Shown: positions 34,104 to 42,183 of the stretch, piece after piece | Layout of the letters: every line of letters starts with the position of its first letter | Position numbering within the stretch: position 1 is the first letter of the stretch | Assembly: GCA_019695235.1 (NCBI GenBank) | Contig: JAIBAI010000016.1 | Location: 1-52,525, forward strand | Length of the DNA stretch: 52,525 nucleotides | Direction: 5' to 3' | From: Bacteroidia bacterium | GTDB lineage: Bacteria > Bacteroidota > Bacteroidia > M30B66 | The notes under the pieces: model-generated | What the model was told of the DNA's origin: nothing | What the model saw: the letters and a program-made list of their open reading frames with translations, nothing else | Database searches by the model: none | Translations under genes and position numbers: made by a program

Positions 34104-34871
34104 TTACAAATTTTCCTTTTTGAACTTTCTCAATGAGATCTGAAATGGAATCCAACACCAGATACATAATGCAATAAAAGTCAATAGGATACCTGTGCTG
34201 CTTCCAAAAAAATCAAAAAATAGTGCGCCGGTATATCCCAGCATTGCTGAAACATCAAGGTGCAATAAAATCATGATTCTGGCTAAATCAATAGGGTTTA
34301 AGAACGAAATCATCATCAAGGCTCCTTCAATCGGATAATCAGACAATTGGAAGAGTATAAACAAAATCAATCCGTCAAAAAGCAAGGCATAAAAAAGCCA
34401 AAGCATTACAGCAATCCCCACACCCTTTGATTTGTCACGTGTAAACATCGTTGCCAGAAATGCCAGCGAAACAAAAACGAGAGAAACCAAAATTCCCAAT
34501 GCCAGCATCATAAAACCAGCTGTGTTTAACTGAAAAATGAGTAGAGGAATTCCGGCGCCAATAAAAAATGATAGCATTAAACTCAGAGAAACACCTGCAT
34601 ACAAGCCAAGCCAGACCGTACTTCGCTTTAATGGCTGACTTAGAAGTAATTCTAAGAACTCATTGAAATTATACACGTAGATAGTACTAAACAGCACCGA
34701 AACAAGTGGTACCGTTAAGATGATGATGTTCAAAAGGGTTAGCATACCCTTTGATGAATTGTCTTCTAAAAGGAAGGAAGCCCATGCGAGGGCACCCAAC
34801 AAAAGTGTATAAACCAGCAGTACACGGTTCTTGAGTATATCTGCCAGCACTATTCGCAATACCTTATACAT
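34104..34871 (-). CDS. nosY: NosY, ABC transporter permease of the nitrous oxide reductase maturation system
   Basis: The 255-residue protein has six hydrophobic segments, including VLLVYTLLLGALAWASFLL, LLNIIILTVPLVSVLFSTIY, AGVSLSLMLSFFIGAGIPLL, MLALGILVSLVFVSLAFLAT and GIAVMLWLFYALLFDGLILF. The NFNEFLELLLSQPLKRSTVW block after the second helix is the NosY signature. With NosF and NosD it forms the NosDFY complex needed to assemble the CuZ centre of NosZ. Its start overlaps nosF by 8 bases (34864-34871), so translation is coupled. The globin gene follows after 22 bases. Start ATG at 34869-34871. Confidence 0.92.
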   Translation of the reverse strand: MYKVLRIVLADILKNRVLLVYTLLLGALAWASFLLEDNSSKGMLTLLNIIILTVPLVSVLFSTIYVYNFNEFLELLLSQPLKRSTVWLGLYAGVSLSLMLSFFIGAGIPLLIFQLNTAGFMMLALGILVSLVFVSLAFLATMFTRDKSKGVGIAVMLWLFYALLFDGLILFILFQLSDYPIEGALMMISFLNPIDLARIMILLHLDVSAMLGYTGALFFDFFGSSTGILLTFIALCIWCWIPFQISLRKFKKENL

Positions 34872-35577
34872 AGCTTGCTTGTTTTAACATACGTACTACC
34901 GCCTTCGACAACATTGTCTCTCCGGTTATTTCCTTTAATTCAGTAATGTCACGATGATATTTAATCTCGCCTTCCTGCATATAAATCACCTGGGTGGCCA
35001 GTTCGTCGAGTTCATTTAATAAGTGTGAGCTAATGATAATCAGTTTGCCTTTTGCCAATTCTTTCTTAATTTTTTCTTTCAGTATTTCTGATGCCAATGG
35101 GTCTAAGCCCGCGGTAGGTTCATCTAAAATTAGCACTGAAGGATTAAACATAAATGCGATGGTAGCACTCACCTTTTGAATTGTTCCACCCGATAAGGAG
35201 CGCATGGGTTTTTCAAACATGCTTTCAAGGTGGTACTCTTCTAATAATTCAAGATCTGCTTGTGTTTCTTCTTCACGCAATTGTCTTATCAGATAAATTA
35301 ATTGCCCTATGCTCAGATTCGACGGGTAGCGGCCAATTTGTGGCATATAGCCAATGCGCGAACGGTACAAATGCGAACGAATCAATGTAGAGCCATCAAA
35401 TGAAATATCACCCGAATCAGGCACCACCAGGCCAAGAATACTTTTAAACAAGGTTGTCTTGCCACATCCATTGGGGCCTACAAGGGCAATGCATTGCCCT
35501 GCTTCACAATTCAAACTTACATTGCGTAGTGCATGCAATTTGCCAAAGTGCTTATTTACTTGCTCAAATCTTATCAT
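34864..35577 (-). CDS. nosF: NosF, ABC transporter ATP-binding protein of nitrous oxide reductase maturation
   Basis: The 237-residue ATPase has Walker A GPNGCGKTTL at about 34-43, the signature LSGGTIQKV, Walker B VLILDEPTAGLDP, and the switch His in IIISSHLLNEL. It supplies energy to the NosDFY complex that delivers sulfur or metal for CuZ assembly. Its ATG overlaps the nosD stop by 4 bases (ATGA, 35574-35577), and its end overlaps nosY by 8. The order and overlaps with nosD and nosY fix the identity within the ABC superfamily. Start ATG at 35575-35577. Confidence 0.93.
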   Translation of the reverse strand: MIRFEQVNKHFGKLHALRNVSLNCEAGQCIALVGPNGCGKTTLFKSILGLVVPDSGDISFDGSTLIRSHLYRSRIGYMPQIGRYPSNLSIGQLIYLIRQLREEETQADLELLEEYHLESMFEKPMRSLSGGTIQKVSATIAFMFNPSVLILDEPTAGLDPLASEILKEKIKKELAKGKLIIISSHLLNELDELATQVIYMQEGEIKYHRDITELKEITGETMLSKAVVRMLKQASYV

Positions 35578-36806
35578 AATTTGTTCATCCGTGGCGCCGG
35601 GTCTATAAACTCATCCGGGGTTAATGAAGGCAAAATCCTTTCAGACCGCTCTAAAAGTGTTACTATAAAGCTTCTGAATAAAATCATTGCCTGTGCGTTT
35701 TGCTCTGCGATGTATGAAAATAAACTTAAGGGATGAAAGGGCACATCACCAATACCATCCTTGTTTATGTCATAGCCTTCGTATTTGTCCCAAAAGTTAC
35801 CCTTGAAACGGTTCAATACAAGGGTGCCGTTTGTACTTACATCAAATGTGTTTGACGAGAAGTTATTACTAAATACATCAATATCCATGCAGCTTGCCTG
35901 TATTTTCATTCCCCAACCATTATTGTTAAAACTGTTTCCCTGCACAAAAATTCTGCTACTGCCTTCCATATAAATCCCAATTGTATTACGCATAAATTGA
36001 TTGTTCTCGATATGACTATCTGTAATGTCTTTAAGGAGCAAGCCGTATGAAGATGCCCCCCAGTTTTCATAAAAATGATTATTAAACATCTTAACTCTTT
36101 TGGTGTACATCACTGCTACGCCCGCACCATTGTTCTTAAGCACATTGCCGATATAAACATCATCATTTGAGAACATAAAATGCAAGCCATACCGTATGTT
36201 AGCTGTTGAGATGTTTCTCCAGATGATACTATGGGTAACAAATTCAAAATAAATGCCATCACGGTGACCATCAATCCGATTGCCAATAATCTGTAAGCTA
36301 TCGCTCTTCCAGCAATGAATACCATTTCCAGTTTCCTGCTCGTTAAGGGCTTTGGCAAATATCTGGTTGTTGCGTACCAGGCATTTTGCACCATTCTGGA
36401 TGTATATCCCAAAAAAATTATCCCGAAGTATATTATTTACAACACTTACATTTTTGCAATTGTACACCTTGATCCCTCCCGGGTCGTCAAGACTTGATTT
36501 TCCGCTTCGAATTACCTCGAAACCTTCAAAGTGAACATTGTTGCTTCTGATTGACACCACTTCATATTTCTTCTGACCATCCAGCACCGGGCGATTCACA
36601 CCAATCAATGTCAATGCTTTGTTTATTGTGATATTACCCTCCTTGAAGTGCCCCTTTTGAACATAAATTGTGTCTCCAGGTGAAGCCAGCCCCACAGCAG
36701 TACGTATATACCTTAAACTGCCCTGCTGGTCAACATTCCATACCTTTCCTGCTGCCTGTAAATGAAACAGGCATAAGCAAGAAAGTATATGAAGGAGGTA
36801 TTTCAC
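35574..36806 (-). CDS. nosD: NosD, periplasmic beta-helix protein for CuZ assembly
   Basis: I use the GTG at 36804-36806, which overlaps the nosL stop as GTGA; the longer frame begins at a TTG 21 bases upstream with no signal there. The 410-residue protein has a Sec signal (MKYLLHILSCLCLFHLQAAG) and a right-handed beta-helix of CASH/NosD repeats: SLRYIRTAVGLASPGDTIYV, HFKEGNITINKALTLIGVNR, then NNVHFEGFEVIRSGKS, NNILRDNFFGIYIQNG and similar turns, ending GNFWDKYEGYDINKDGIGDV, the NosD C-terminal mark. It works with NosF and NosY to supply the CuZ site of NosZ. The overlap with nosF (ATGA) supports coupled translation. Confidence 0.93.
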   Translation of the reverse strand: MKYLLHILSCLCLFHLQAAGKVWNVDQQGSLRYIRTAVGLASPGDTIYVQKGHFKEGNITINKALTLIGVNRPVLDGQKKYEVVSIRSNNVHFEGFEVIRSGKSSLDDPGGIKVYNCKNVSVVNNILRDNFFGIYIQNGAKCLVRNNQIFAKALNEQETGNGIHCWKSDSLQIIGNRIDGHRDGIYFEFVTHSIIWRNISTANIRYGLHFMFSNDDVYIGNVLKNNGAGVAVMYTKRVKMFNNHFYENWGASSYGLLLKDITDSHIENNQFMRNTIGIYMEGSSRIFVQGNSFNNNGWGMKIQASCMDIDVFSNNFSSNTFDVSTNGTLVLNRFKGNFWDKYEGYDINKDGIGDVPFHPLSLFSYIAEQNAQAMILFRSFIVTLLERSERILPSLTPDEFIDPAPRMNKL

Positions 36807-37810
36807 TGAGTGCTTACTGTGTTCCAATCAAGTAAGTTGCCGCCTTGTTCATTGCTAAACTTCTCCGCGAGTGCTCTGTCGGTAAATGCGGCAGTATTTC
36901 CTCCCATAGGGCTGCTAAGTTTGCCCCCTTTTACATACCAAGCAGTTGTTGCTTCAACAAATGAATTTGGATTGTTATAGTCAGCAATAAACAAAGTCAG
37001 ACCATTTTCTTTGCCTTGTTGTTCATTGTATTGCAGCAGGCATTTTAAATCATCAAACGTGAACACTTTACCATTTTTGTTTACAGCTTCAGCACTGTAG
37101 GGTAGTTCAGTAATATTCATTTTACAATTGGCACAAACATCACGGTTAACCTGAATAGGCCGGCTTTCAACCTTCCCACATCCGGTTAAAAGAAGAAATG
37201 GGATGAACAAAGATGCAGCAGCTGGCGCTTTTTTTCTCAATTTTTGCCACCAACCGTTCTCGTAAACTGTCAATCCGAACATTATCAAACCGCTTACAAG
37301 TAGCATCCAACCCCCAATGTCAGGAATTGAAAATGCTCCGAAGTTCAACAACTGTTTAAACCCAAGAAGCGGCGGTTGGTAGGCCATACCCGGCACAATA
37401 ATAGGAGCATTGGGGTCAAGATTGTGCCCATATTTATATTCCCACCACCAAAAGTCTGCAATTGATACAATGCCAAAAACCAGAAATAAAATGCAGAGTG
37501 CTGTTAACCATTTCCGGTTTCCGGCCAACATCACAAGCAAGGTAAGAGCGGCAAATGCATATAAAATATAGGGTAGAATGGTGAATTCAAAGAAGTCGTC
37601 AGTGTGCAGCGTCTGCATCCCAATATAATGGTTCAAACCATTGATGATTTCTACGTCGCCTCCAATTTCATCTGCAAAAATCAATAACCTTAGTCCTTCG
37701 GGGTATTGAGGCGCTACCAGGTCAATTTGCCAAATCGGCACATGAACCGCTCCTGCAAGTAACATGGCGGCAATTAAAAGCATAACCCGGGAGAGAATAT
37801 TCAGTTTCAT
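36803..37810 (-). CDS. nosL: NosL fused to an N-terminal membrane domain
   Basis: The 335-residue protein has two parts. Residues 1-210 hold about four or five membrane segments with conserved-looking INGLNHYIGMQTLHTDDFFE and WWWEYKYGHNLDP. At 200-211 the sequence LFIPFLLLTGC reads like a lipoprotein signal with Cys211, and residues 212-335 are a NosL domain with VCANCKMNI (Cys226, Cys229, Met231) for copper, FTFDDLKCLLQYN and FVEATTAWYVKGGKLSSPMG. NosL is normally a separate lipoprotein that delivers Cu(I) to NosZ. Here there is no stop between the parts, so I read it as a fusion; the N-terminal part may equal the separate membrane protein (NosB-like) found in other clade II clusters. A terminator lies upstream. 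Start ATG at 37808-37810. Confidence 0.85.
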   Translation of the reverse strand: MKLNILSRVMLLIAAMLLAGAVHVPIWQIDLVAPQYPEGLRLLIFADEIGGDVEIINGLNHYIGMQTLHTDDFFEFTILPYILYAFAALTLLVMLAGNRKWLTALCILFLVFGIVSIADFWWWEYKYGHNLDPNAPIIVPGMAYQPPLLGFKQLLNFGAFSIPDIGGWMLLVSGLIMFGLTVYENGWWQKLRKKAPAAASLFIPFLLLTGCGKVESRPIQVNRDVCANCKMNITELPYSAEAVNKNGKVFTFDDLKCLLQYNEQQGKENGLTLFIADYNNPNSFVEATTAWYVKGGKLSSPMGGNTAAFTDRALAEKFSNEQGGNLLDWNTVSTQ

Positions 37811-37835
37811 AATTGATTTTTTAAGGTTTGGGAAG

Positions 37836-37872
37836 AAAAAAGGGAGCAGGGAATTGACCCTCTGCTCCCTTT
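37836..37872 (-). terminator. Intrinsic terminator between nosZ and nosL
   Basis: On the minus strand AAAGGGAGCAG (37862-37872) pairs with CTGCTCCCTTT (37839-37849), an 11-bp stem, followed by a T run (37836-37841). It lies 21 bases after the nosZ stop and its T run ends 25 bases before the nosL start, so only readthrough would reach nosL, nosD, nosF and nosY from the nosZ promoter. Confidence 0.88.
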
Positions 37873-37893
37873 GAATGAAATTCTTTATGTGAA

Positions 37894-39867
37894 TTACTTG
37901 GCTTCTCCTATGTTTTTGCCAAGGCTAAAGCCAATGGGAACATTGCTGCCAGCGGGCGATACCCTAACGTATCCCTGCATCTCCTGATGTAAAGCACTAC
38001 AGAAGTCGGTGCAATAGATAGGGTACATACCTACACGGTCTGGAACCCATTTCAAGGTTTGAGTTTCACCTGGCATTATCAGTAATTCGGCAGCGTTAGC
38101 ACCTTTTACCGCAAAGCCATGGGGTACGTCCCAGTCTTGCTCAAGGTTTGTAACGTGGAAGTAAACTTCATCGCCTAACTTCACACCTTCAATGTTGTCA
38201 GGTGCAAAATGCGAGCGAATTGCTGTAATGTAAACGTGTACTTCTTTTCCTTCACGAACCACCTTTGCATTTGCCTCAGAGGTAGTGGCATATTTATGCT
38301 TGTTCTCACCGATTTTGTATAGCTTCAACTGGCCGTTGTTGCGAACCAAATCAGCTGGAATGGCTTGTGCATAGTGCGGTTCACCAATGGTTGGGAAGTC
38401 AAGAATTAACTGCATTTTATCGCCACTGATATCATACAGTTGCGCACTTTGTGTAAGTTCAGGACCAGTTGGCAAATACCTGTCTTTGGTGATTTTGTTG
38501 TAAGCAATAAGGTATTTTGAGTAAGGTTTACGGGTATCTCCACCTGGAACACACAAGTGCCCTACTGAGTAGAAAGTAGGTACGCGGTCAAGAACTTTCA
38601 GGTCTTTGATATTCCATTTAACAACTTCTGATGATACAAAGAATGAAGTATAAGCATTTCCTTTATCGTCAAATTCTGTATGCAAAGGCCCAAGACCTGG
38701 CTTCTTTACTTCACCGTACAATGCTGATTCATACTTAATCACAGGAATACCGTCATAAGTGCCTTCAAATTCTTTCTTTGCAATAGCATTCAGCATTTTG
38801 TCGAAGCTAAATACAGGAAGAAGTGCAGCCAATTTACCACTACCAACGATGTATTCTCCTGAAGGATCTACGTCGCAACCATGAGGTGATTTCGGACAAG
38901 GAATCATATAGCAGATGTCAGCCAGCTCTTTAGCATTCAGTACTGTAACTTCTGTTTTAATAGTTGAAGTTGCACTGTGAGTTTCATCATTGTAAACGTT
39001 ATGAGCATATTTTACAGGTACTTTTTTACCCTTACCTGCTTTCAGATACTCCTCGGCTTTTTTCCAGTTCACTGCCATGATGAAGTCTTTGTCGTTTTTC
39101 GACGCATTCACTTCTAACAGGGTATTTGCTTGCTCTGTATTGTAGCATGAGAAGAAGAACCATCCATGTGATTTTTGTTTACCAGCACGGCTTAAGTCGA
39201 AATTAACACCCGGACATTCAATCTGGAAAGCAATGTCCATGTTACCGCTTTCTTTATTAACGCTGATGAAGCTCAAATAACCTTTAAAGTTCTCTTTATA
39301 GGTTGCAATGGGTACGTCACCGTTTGAGTTATCATCAGGTACACTAAAACGAGTACCTGCAACTACATACTCAGTGTTCTCAGTAATGTAAGGGGAGGAG
39401 TGGTTACCTGCACTGTTTGGAATTTCAAGAATCTCTGCTGCACGGAATGTTTTCAGGTCAATACGTGCAACACGTGGGGTGTTATTTGCATTACCAAACG
39501 CCCATTTCCCATCATATTCACCATTTGATTTCGACATTTGTACGTGGTGCAAATCATCCCAGGGTACGAAACCATGAGAGGTGTTAAGCATTGGTTTGGT
39601 TTCTTCTGAATAACCCCAGCCCTTTTCAGGATCAACCGAAAATACAGGAATTACTCTGAATAAACGACCGCTCGGTAAGCCATAAACGCTCATCTGACCG
39701 CTGAAACCTCCACTGACAAAGTTATAAAATTCGTCATACTTGCCTGGAGCTACATAGGCCTTAGAAGCAGCATCGCCACCTACTGCACTGCCCATGTCTT
39801 TGGGCTTGCACGAAATAATCAGCGCACTAAGTGCCGCCGGAATAATAATTGAATGTTTGTATTTCAT
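37894..39867 (-). CDS. nosZ: Nitrous oxide reductase, clade II (Sec-dependent, lipoprotein)
   Basis: The 657-residue protein reduces N2O to N2. Its signal MKYKHSIIIPAALSALIISC lacks the twin-arginine motif and ends in a lipobox with Cys20, the pattern of clade II enzymes in Bacteroidota. The seven-bladed propeller region has DDLHHVQMSKSNGEYDGKW near the N-terminus and PKSPHGCDVDPSGEYI and GLGPLHTEFDDKGNAYTS further on, which supply His ligands to CuZ. The CuA site is at the C-terminus: YCTDFCSALHQEMQGY, Cys619, Cys623, His627 and Met630. It is 18 bases after a cytochrome c gene and followed by a terminator, then nosL-D-F-Y. No nirS, nirK or nor is in the window, so this may be a non-denitrifying N2O reducer. 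Confidence 0.98.
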   Translation of the reverse strand: MKYKHSIIIPAALSALIISCKPKDMGSAVGGDAASKAYVAPGKYDEFYNFVSGGFSGQMSVYGLPSGRLFRVIPVFSVDPEKGWGYSEETKPMLNTSHGFVPWDDLHHVQMSKSNGEYDGKWAFGNANNTPRVARIDLKTFRAAEILEIPNSAGNHSSPYITENTEYVVAGTRFSVPDDNSNGDVPIATYKENFKGYLSFISVNKESGNMDIAFQIECPGVNFDLSRAGKQKSHGWFFFSCYNTEQANTLLEVNASKNDKDFIMAVNWKKAEEYLKAGKGKKVPVKYAHNVYNDETHSATSTIKTEVTVLNAKELADICYMIPCPKSPHGCDVDPSGEYIVGSGKLAALLPVFSFDKMLNAIAKKEFEGTYDGIPVIKYESALYGEVKKPGLGPLHTEFDDKGNAYTSFFVSSEVVKWNIKDLKVLDRVPTFYSVGHLCVPGGDTRKPYSKYLIAYNKITKDRYLPTGPELTQSAQLYDISGDKMQLILDFPTIGEPHYAQAIPADLVRNNGQLKLYKIGENKHKYATTSEANAKVVREGKEVHVYITAIRSHFAPDNIEGVKLGDEVYFHVTNLEQDWDVPHGFAVKGANAAELLIMPGETQTLKWVPDRVGMYPIYCTDFCSALHQEMQGYVRVSPAGSNVPIGFSLGKNIGEAK

Positions 39868-39885
39868 GATTTTGGGTTTACAATA

Positions 39886-40362
39886 TTATTTTACACCATC
39901 GTTTTGACGCATAAACTCAAGGATATTTCTTGCGTCATCATCAGAAAGACCCTGGTTCGGCATTCTAACCAGACAGATTTCAAGTTGTGCCTGCACTTCC
40001 GGGTCTTTGTCAATCATCGGATCAGGATTGGTGATGAAATTCATAATCCATTGTGGAGTTCTTCTTTGTGTTACACCTTTCCAGCCCGGCCCTACCAAAC
40101 GTTCATCACTTAGCTTATGGCAAGAAATACACTTTACATTCGACACTTCTTCGCCTTTTTTCGCCAAAGCTGCATCAAGGTTGCTCGCCAATTCTATTTT
40201 GTCAAATTTCCCCTCTCCGCGATGTGGGTCATAAGAACTTGGGTCGGCACTTGCTTGCGTTGCTGCCGAATCTGTGCTTCCTTCTTGCTTTGCAGGTTGG
40301 TTTCCGCCGCAGGCAGCCAGGAAGAGGAGGCCGCTGGTCAAACCGAAAATGAGCTTTTTCAT
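39886..40362 (-). CDS. Monohaem cytochrome c lipoprotein, likely electron donor to NosZ
   Basis: I start at the ATG at 40360-40362, which begins the lipoprotein signal MKKLIFGLTSGLLFLAAC (Cys18); upstream in-frame codons fall in the promoter. The 158-residue protein has one haem c site, CISCH at 78-82, and a likely axial Met134 in LVRMPNQGLS. LVGPGWKGVTQRRTPQWI is typical of class I cytochromes c. It is first in the nos operon, 18 bases before nosZ, a position usual for the cytochrome thought to feed electrons to clade II NosZ. Its promoter carries an Fnr-like palindrome about 41.5 bases before the predicted start. Confidence 0.92.
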   Translation of the reverse strand: MKKLIFGLTSGLLFLAACGGNQPAKQEGSTDSAATQASADPSSYDPHRGEGKFDKIELASNLDAALAKKGEEVSNVKCISCHKLSDERLVGPGWKGVTQRRTPQWIMNFITNPDPMIDKDPEVQAQLEICLVRMPNQGLSDDDARNILEFMRQNDGVK

Positions 40363-40395
40363 AAGCGTTCTGTTAAAGTTTGTTAAAATTTTACG

Positions 40396-40403
40396 CAAAT
40401 GTG
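40396..40403 (-). promoter_or_regulatory. -7 promoter element CACATTTG of the cytochrome c-nosZ operon
   Basis: On the minus strand CACATTTG has one mismatch to TAnnTTTG and equals the -7 of the hydrolase-fold gene at 22460-22467. There is no TTTG at the -33 position, which instead holds the palindrome. Predicted start near 40391, 29 bases before the ATG. Confidence 0.55.
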
Positions 40404-40425
40404 AATCGGTTTTGCCGGATGATTT

Positions 40426-40439
40426 ATGACTTTGGTCAT
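40426..40439. promoter_or_regulatory. Perfect palindrome ATGAC-N4-GTCAT at the nos promoter
   Basis: ATGACTTTGGTCAT is a 14-bp perfect inverted repeat with Fnr/Dnr-like spacing. Its centre (40432.5) is 41.5 bases upstream of the predicted start, the classical position for a class II activator. The rest of the 263-base gap to tnaA has a single TTGAT half-site at 40443-40447 and otherwise nothing I can name. Confidence 0.65.
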
Positions 40440-40625
40440 GTTTTGATGCTATTTATATTATTTGCCCGATTTTATTAAAGATTTATTCGGTTTCTGGTTA
40501 AAAGTCAGGAAATAATATGAGCAGAATCATGATTGTGTTTCTAATTTTTTATTTACTCATTAGAATGTTTAGCGCCTGATTAATTGCCATCTTTGCAGCC
40601 TAGTGAATTTGATTTTTCCTTTACG

Positions 40626-42047
40626 ATGAAAACAATAATTGAACCCTTTAGAATCAAAACAGTTGAGCCCATTTATTTCACCACCAGAGCAGAAAGGGAA
40701 GAGGTAATTAAAAATGCGTTTTATAACCCATTTTTTATTCGTTCAAAAGATATTTTAATTGACTTGTTGACTGATAGTGGCACCAGTGCCATGAGCAGTG
40801 AGCAGTGGGCAGGTATGATGCGCGGTGATGAAACCTATGCAGGAAGCACCAGCTTCTTTCACTTTGAAGAAACTGTAAAAAGAATCACCAGCATGCCACA
40901 CATTATCCCAACCCATCAGGGACGGGCATCAGAGAAGATCTTCTTTAGTATCATTGGCGGGCCTGGCAAGTATATTGTGAGTAATACCTTATTTGATACC
41001 ACCAGAGCCAATATTGAGATTTGTGAAACTGAAGGTGTTGACCTGCTTTGTGATGAAGGGAAAATTCCAGCTGTACCCTCTGATTTTAAAGGTAATATTA
41101 ACCTGAATGCTCTAAAAGAATTTATACAACAGAAAGGAGCATCTAACATCCCTGTATGCGTACTTACCGTTACCAATAATTCAGGTGGCGGACAGCCGGT
41201 AAGTATGCAGAATATCAGGGAAACAAGTAAAATTTGCAGAGCAAATGGCATCCTTCTGGTTATTGATGCTTGTCGCTTTGCAGAAAATGCCTATTTCATT
41301 AAACTAAGAGAACCTGGTTACGCAAACAAAAGCGTTGAAGAAATTGCACGTGAAATGTTCTCTTATGCTGATGCAAGTACCATGAGCGCCAAGAAAGATG
41401 CATTTGCCAATATTGGCGGCTTTTTAGCCCTGCATGATGAGGCCCTGGCGGTTAAATGCCGTAACTTATTAGTGGTTACTGAAGGTTTTCCAACCTACGG
41501 CGGGCTCGCCGGACGCGATTTAGAAGCCATTGCCATTGGCTTAAATGAAGTAATGGAAGAGCCATACCTGCAGTACCGGATACGCAGCACAGCGTATTTA
41601 AGTGCAAAACTTTCTGAGGCCGGAATTCCTGTAATGCAACCTCCCGGCGGACATGCAGTTTACATTGATGCAAAAGCTTTTCTGCCACATATTCCGGTTG
41701 ACCAGTACCCGGGTCAGTCATTGGTATGTGCACTGTATCTTGAAGGTGGTATACGCTCATGCGAAATTGGCTCGCTCATGTTCGGAAAGTATGATGATAA
41801 TGGTAAGCTAATTCCGGCACAAATGGAGCTTGTACGCTTGGCGATACCCAGAAGAGTCTATACCCAAAGTCATATTGATTATGTAGCGGAGGTAATTCTT
41901 GAATTATTTGAAAAACGTGAAAGTATTCAAGGTATGAGAATCAAGGAAGAAGCGCCTATTCTAAGGCATTTTACTGCAAAACTGCTGCCTTATTATGGTG
42001 AAAATCTTCTTGTCAATTATGAAAATATGGCGGAGGGAAACCGGTAA
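40626..42047 (+). CDS. tnaA: Tryptophanase (tryptophan indole-lyase)
   Basis: I start at the ATG at 40626; 473 residues, the usual length. The PLP site is in DASTMSAKKDAF with Lys257, and Asp214 in VIDACR pairs with the cofactor nitrogen. IIPTHQGRASEK and VTVTNNSGGGQPVSM-like TVTNNSGGGQPVSM are shared by tryptophanase and tyrosine phenol-lyase. At the residue that separates the two, the sequence is GGIRSCEIGS with Ile381, as in tryptophanase; tyrosine phenol-lyase has Arg. It splits tryptophan to indole, pyruvate and ammonia. It has a CATCTTTG element at 40588-40595 (one mismatch) and is divergent from the nos operon. No tna leader peptide or tnaB permease is visible. Confidence 0.93.
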   Translation: MKTIIEPFRIKTVEPIYFTTRAEREEVIKNAFYNPFFIRSKDILIDLLTDSGTSAMSSEQWAGMMRGDETYAGSTSFFHFEETVKRITSMPHIIPTHQGRASEKIFFSIIGGPGKYIVSNTLFDTTRANIEICETEGVDLLCDEGKIPAVPSDFKGNINLNALKEFIQQKGASNIPVCVLTVTNNSGGGQPVSMQNIRETSKICRANGILLVIDACRFAENAYFIKLREPGYANKSVEEIAREMFSYADASTMSAKKDAFANIGGFLALHDEALAVKCRNLLVVTEGFPTYGGLAGRDLEAIAIGLNEVMEEPYLQYRIRSTAYLSAKLSEAGIPVMQPPGGHAVYIDAKAFLPHIPVDQYPGQSLVCALYLEGGIRSCEIGSLMFGKYDDNGKLIPAQMELVRLAIPRRVYTQSHIDYVAEVILELFEKRESIQGMRIKEEAPILRHFTAKLLPYYGENLLVNYENMAEGNR

Positions 42048-42107
42048 AACACATGCTTTACCTTTAGATTGCTTTGTACAAAATAATTGCTGGCGAACAT
42101 CCAATGT

Positions 42108-42159
42108 TTTTGTATAAATATTTTGTATAATTGAACAAGTAAAATAATTAATAATTTAG
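42108..42159 (+). promoter_or_regulatory. Promoter of the Rrf2 gene with a tandem direct repeat
   Basis: TTTTGTATAA occurs twice, at 42108-42117 and 42121-42130, with a 13-base period. Right after it come TTG (42131-42133) and TAATTTAG (42152-42159), an 18-base spacer, a plausible -33/-7 pair. The repeats abut the -33 element, a natural place for an autoregulatory site. Predicted start near 42164. Confidence 0.45.
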
Positions 42160-42183
42160 CACTCATCTTCAAAATTAAGCCTT

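Noticed and set aside
40443-40451. Second Fnr-like site (TTGAT half) next to the nos palindrome
   Set aside because: Only one half-site is present; the expected partner five bases further does not match, so chance is likely.
40626-42047. Tyrosine phenol-lyase instead of tryptophanase
   Set aside because: The two are close relatives, but the specificity position reads CEIGS with Ile381 as in tryptophanase, where tyrosine phenol-lyase has Arg.
42108-42130. Start of a CRISPR or tandem-repeat array
   Set aside because: There are only two copies of a 10-base unit with a 3-base spacer; nothing like a CRISPR array occurs in the window.
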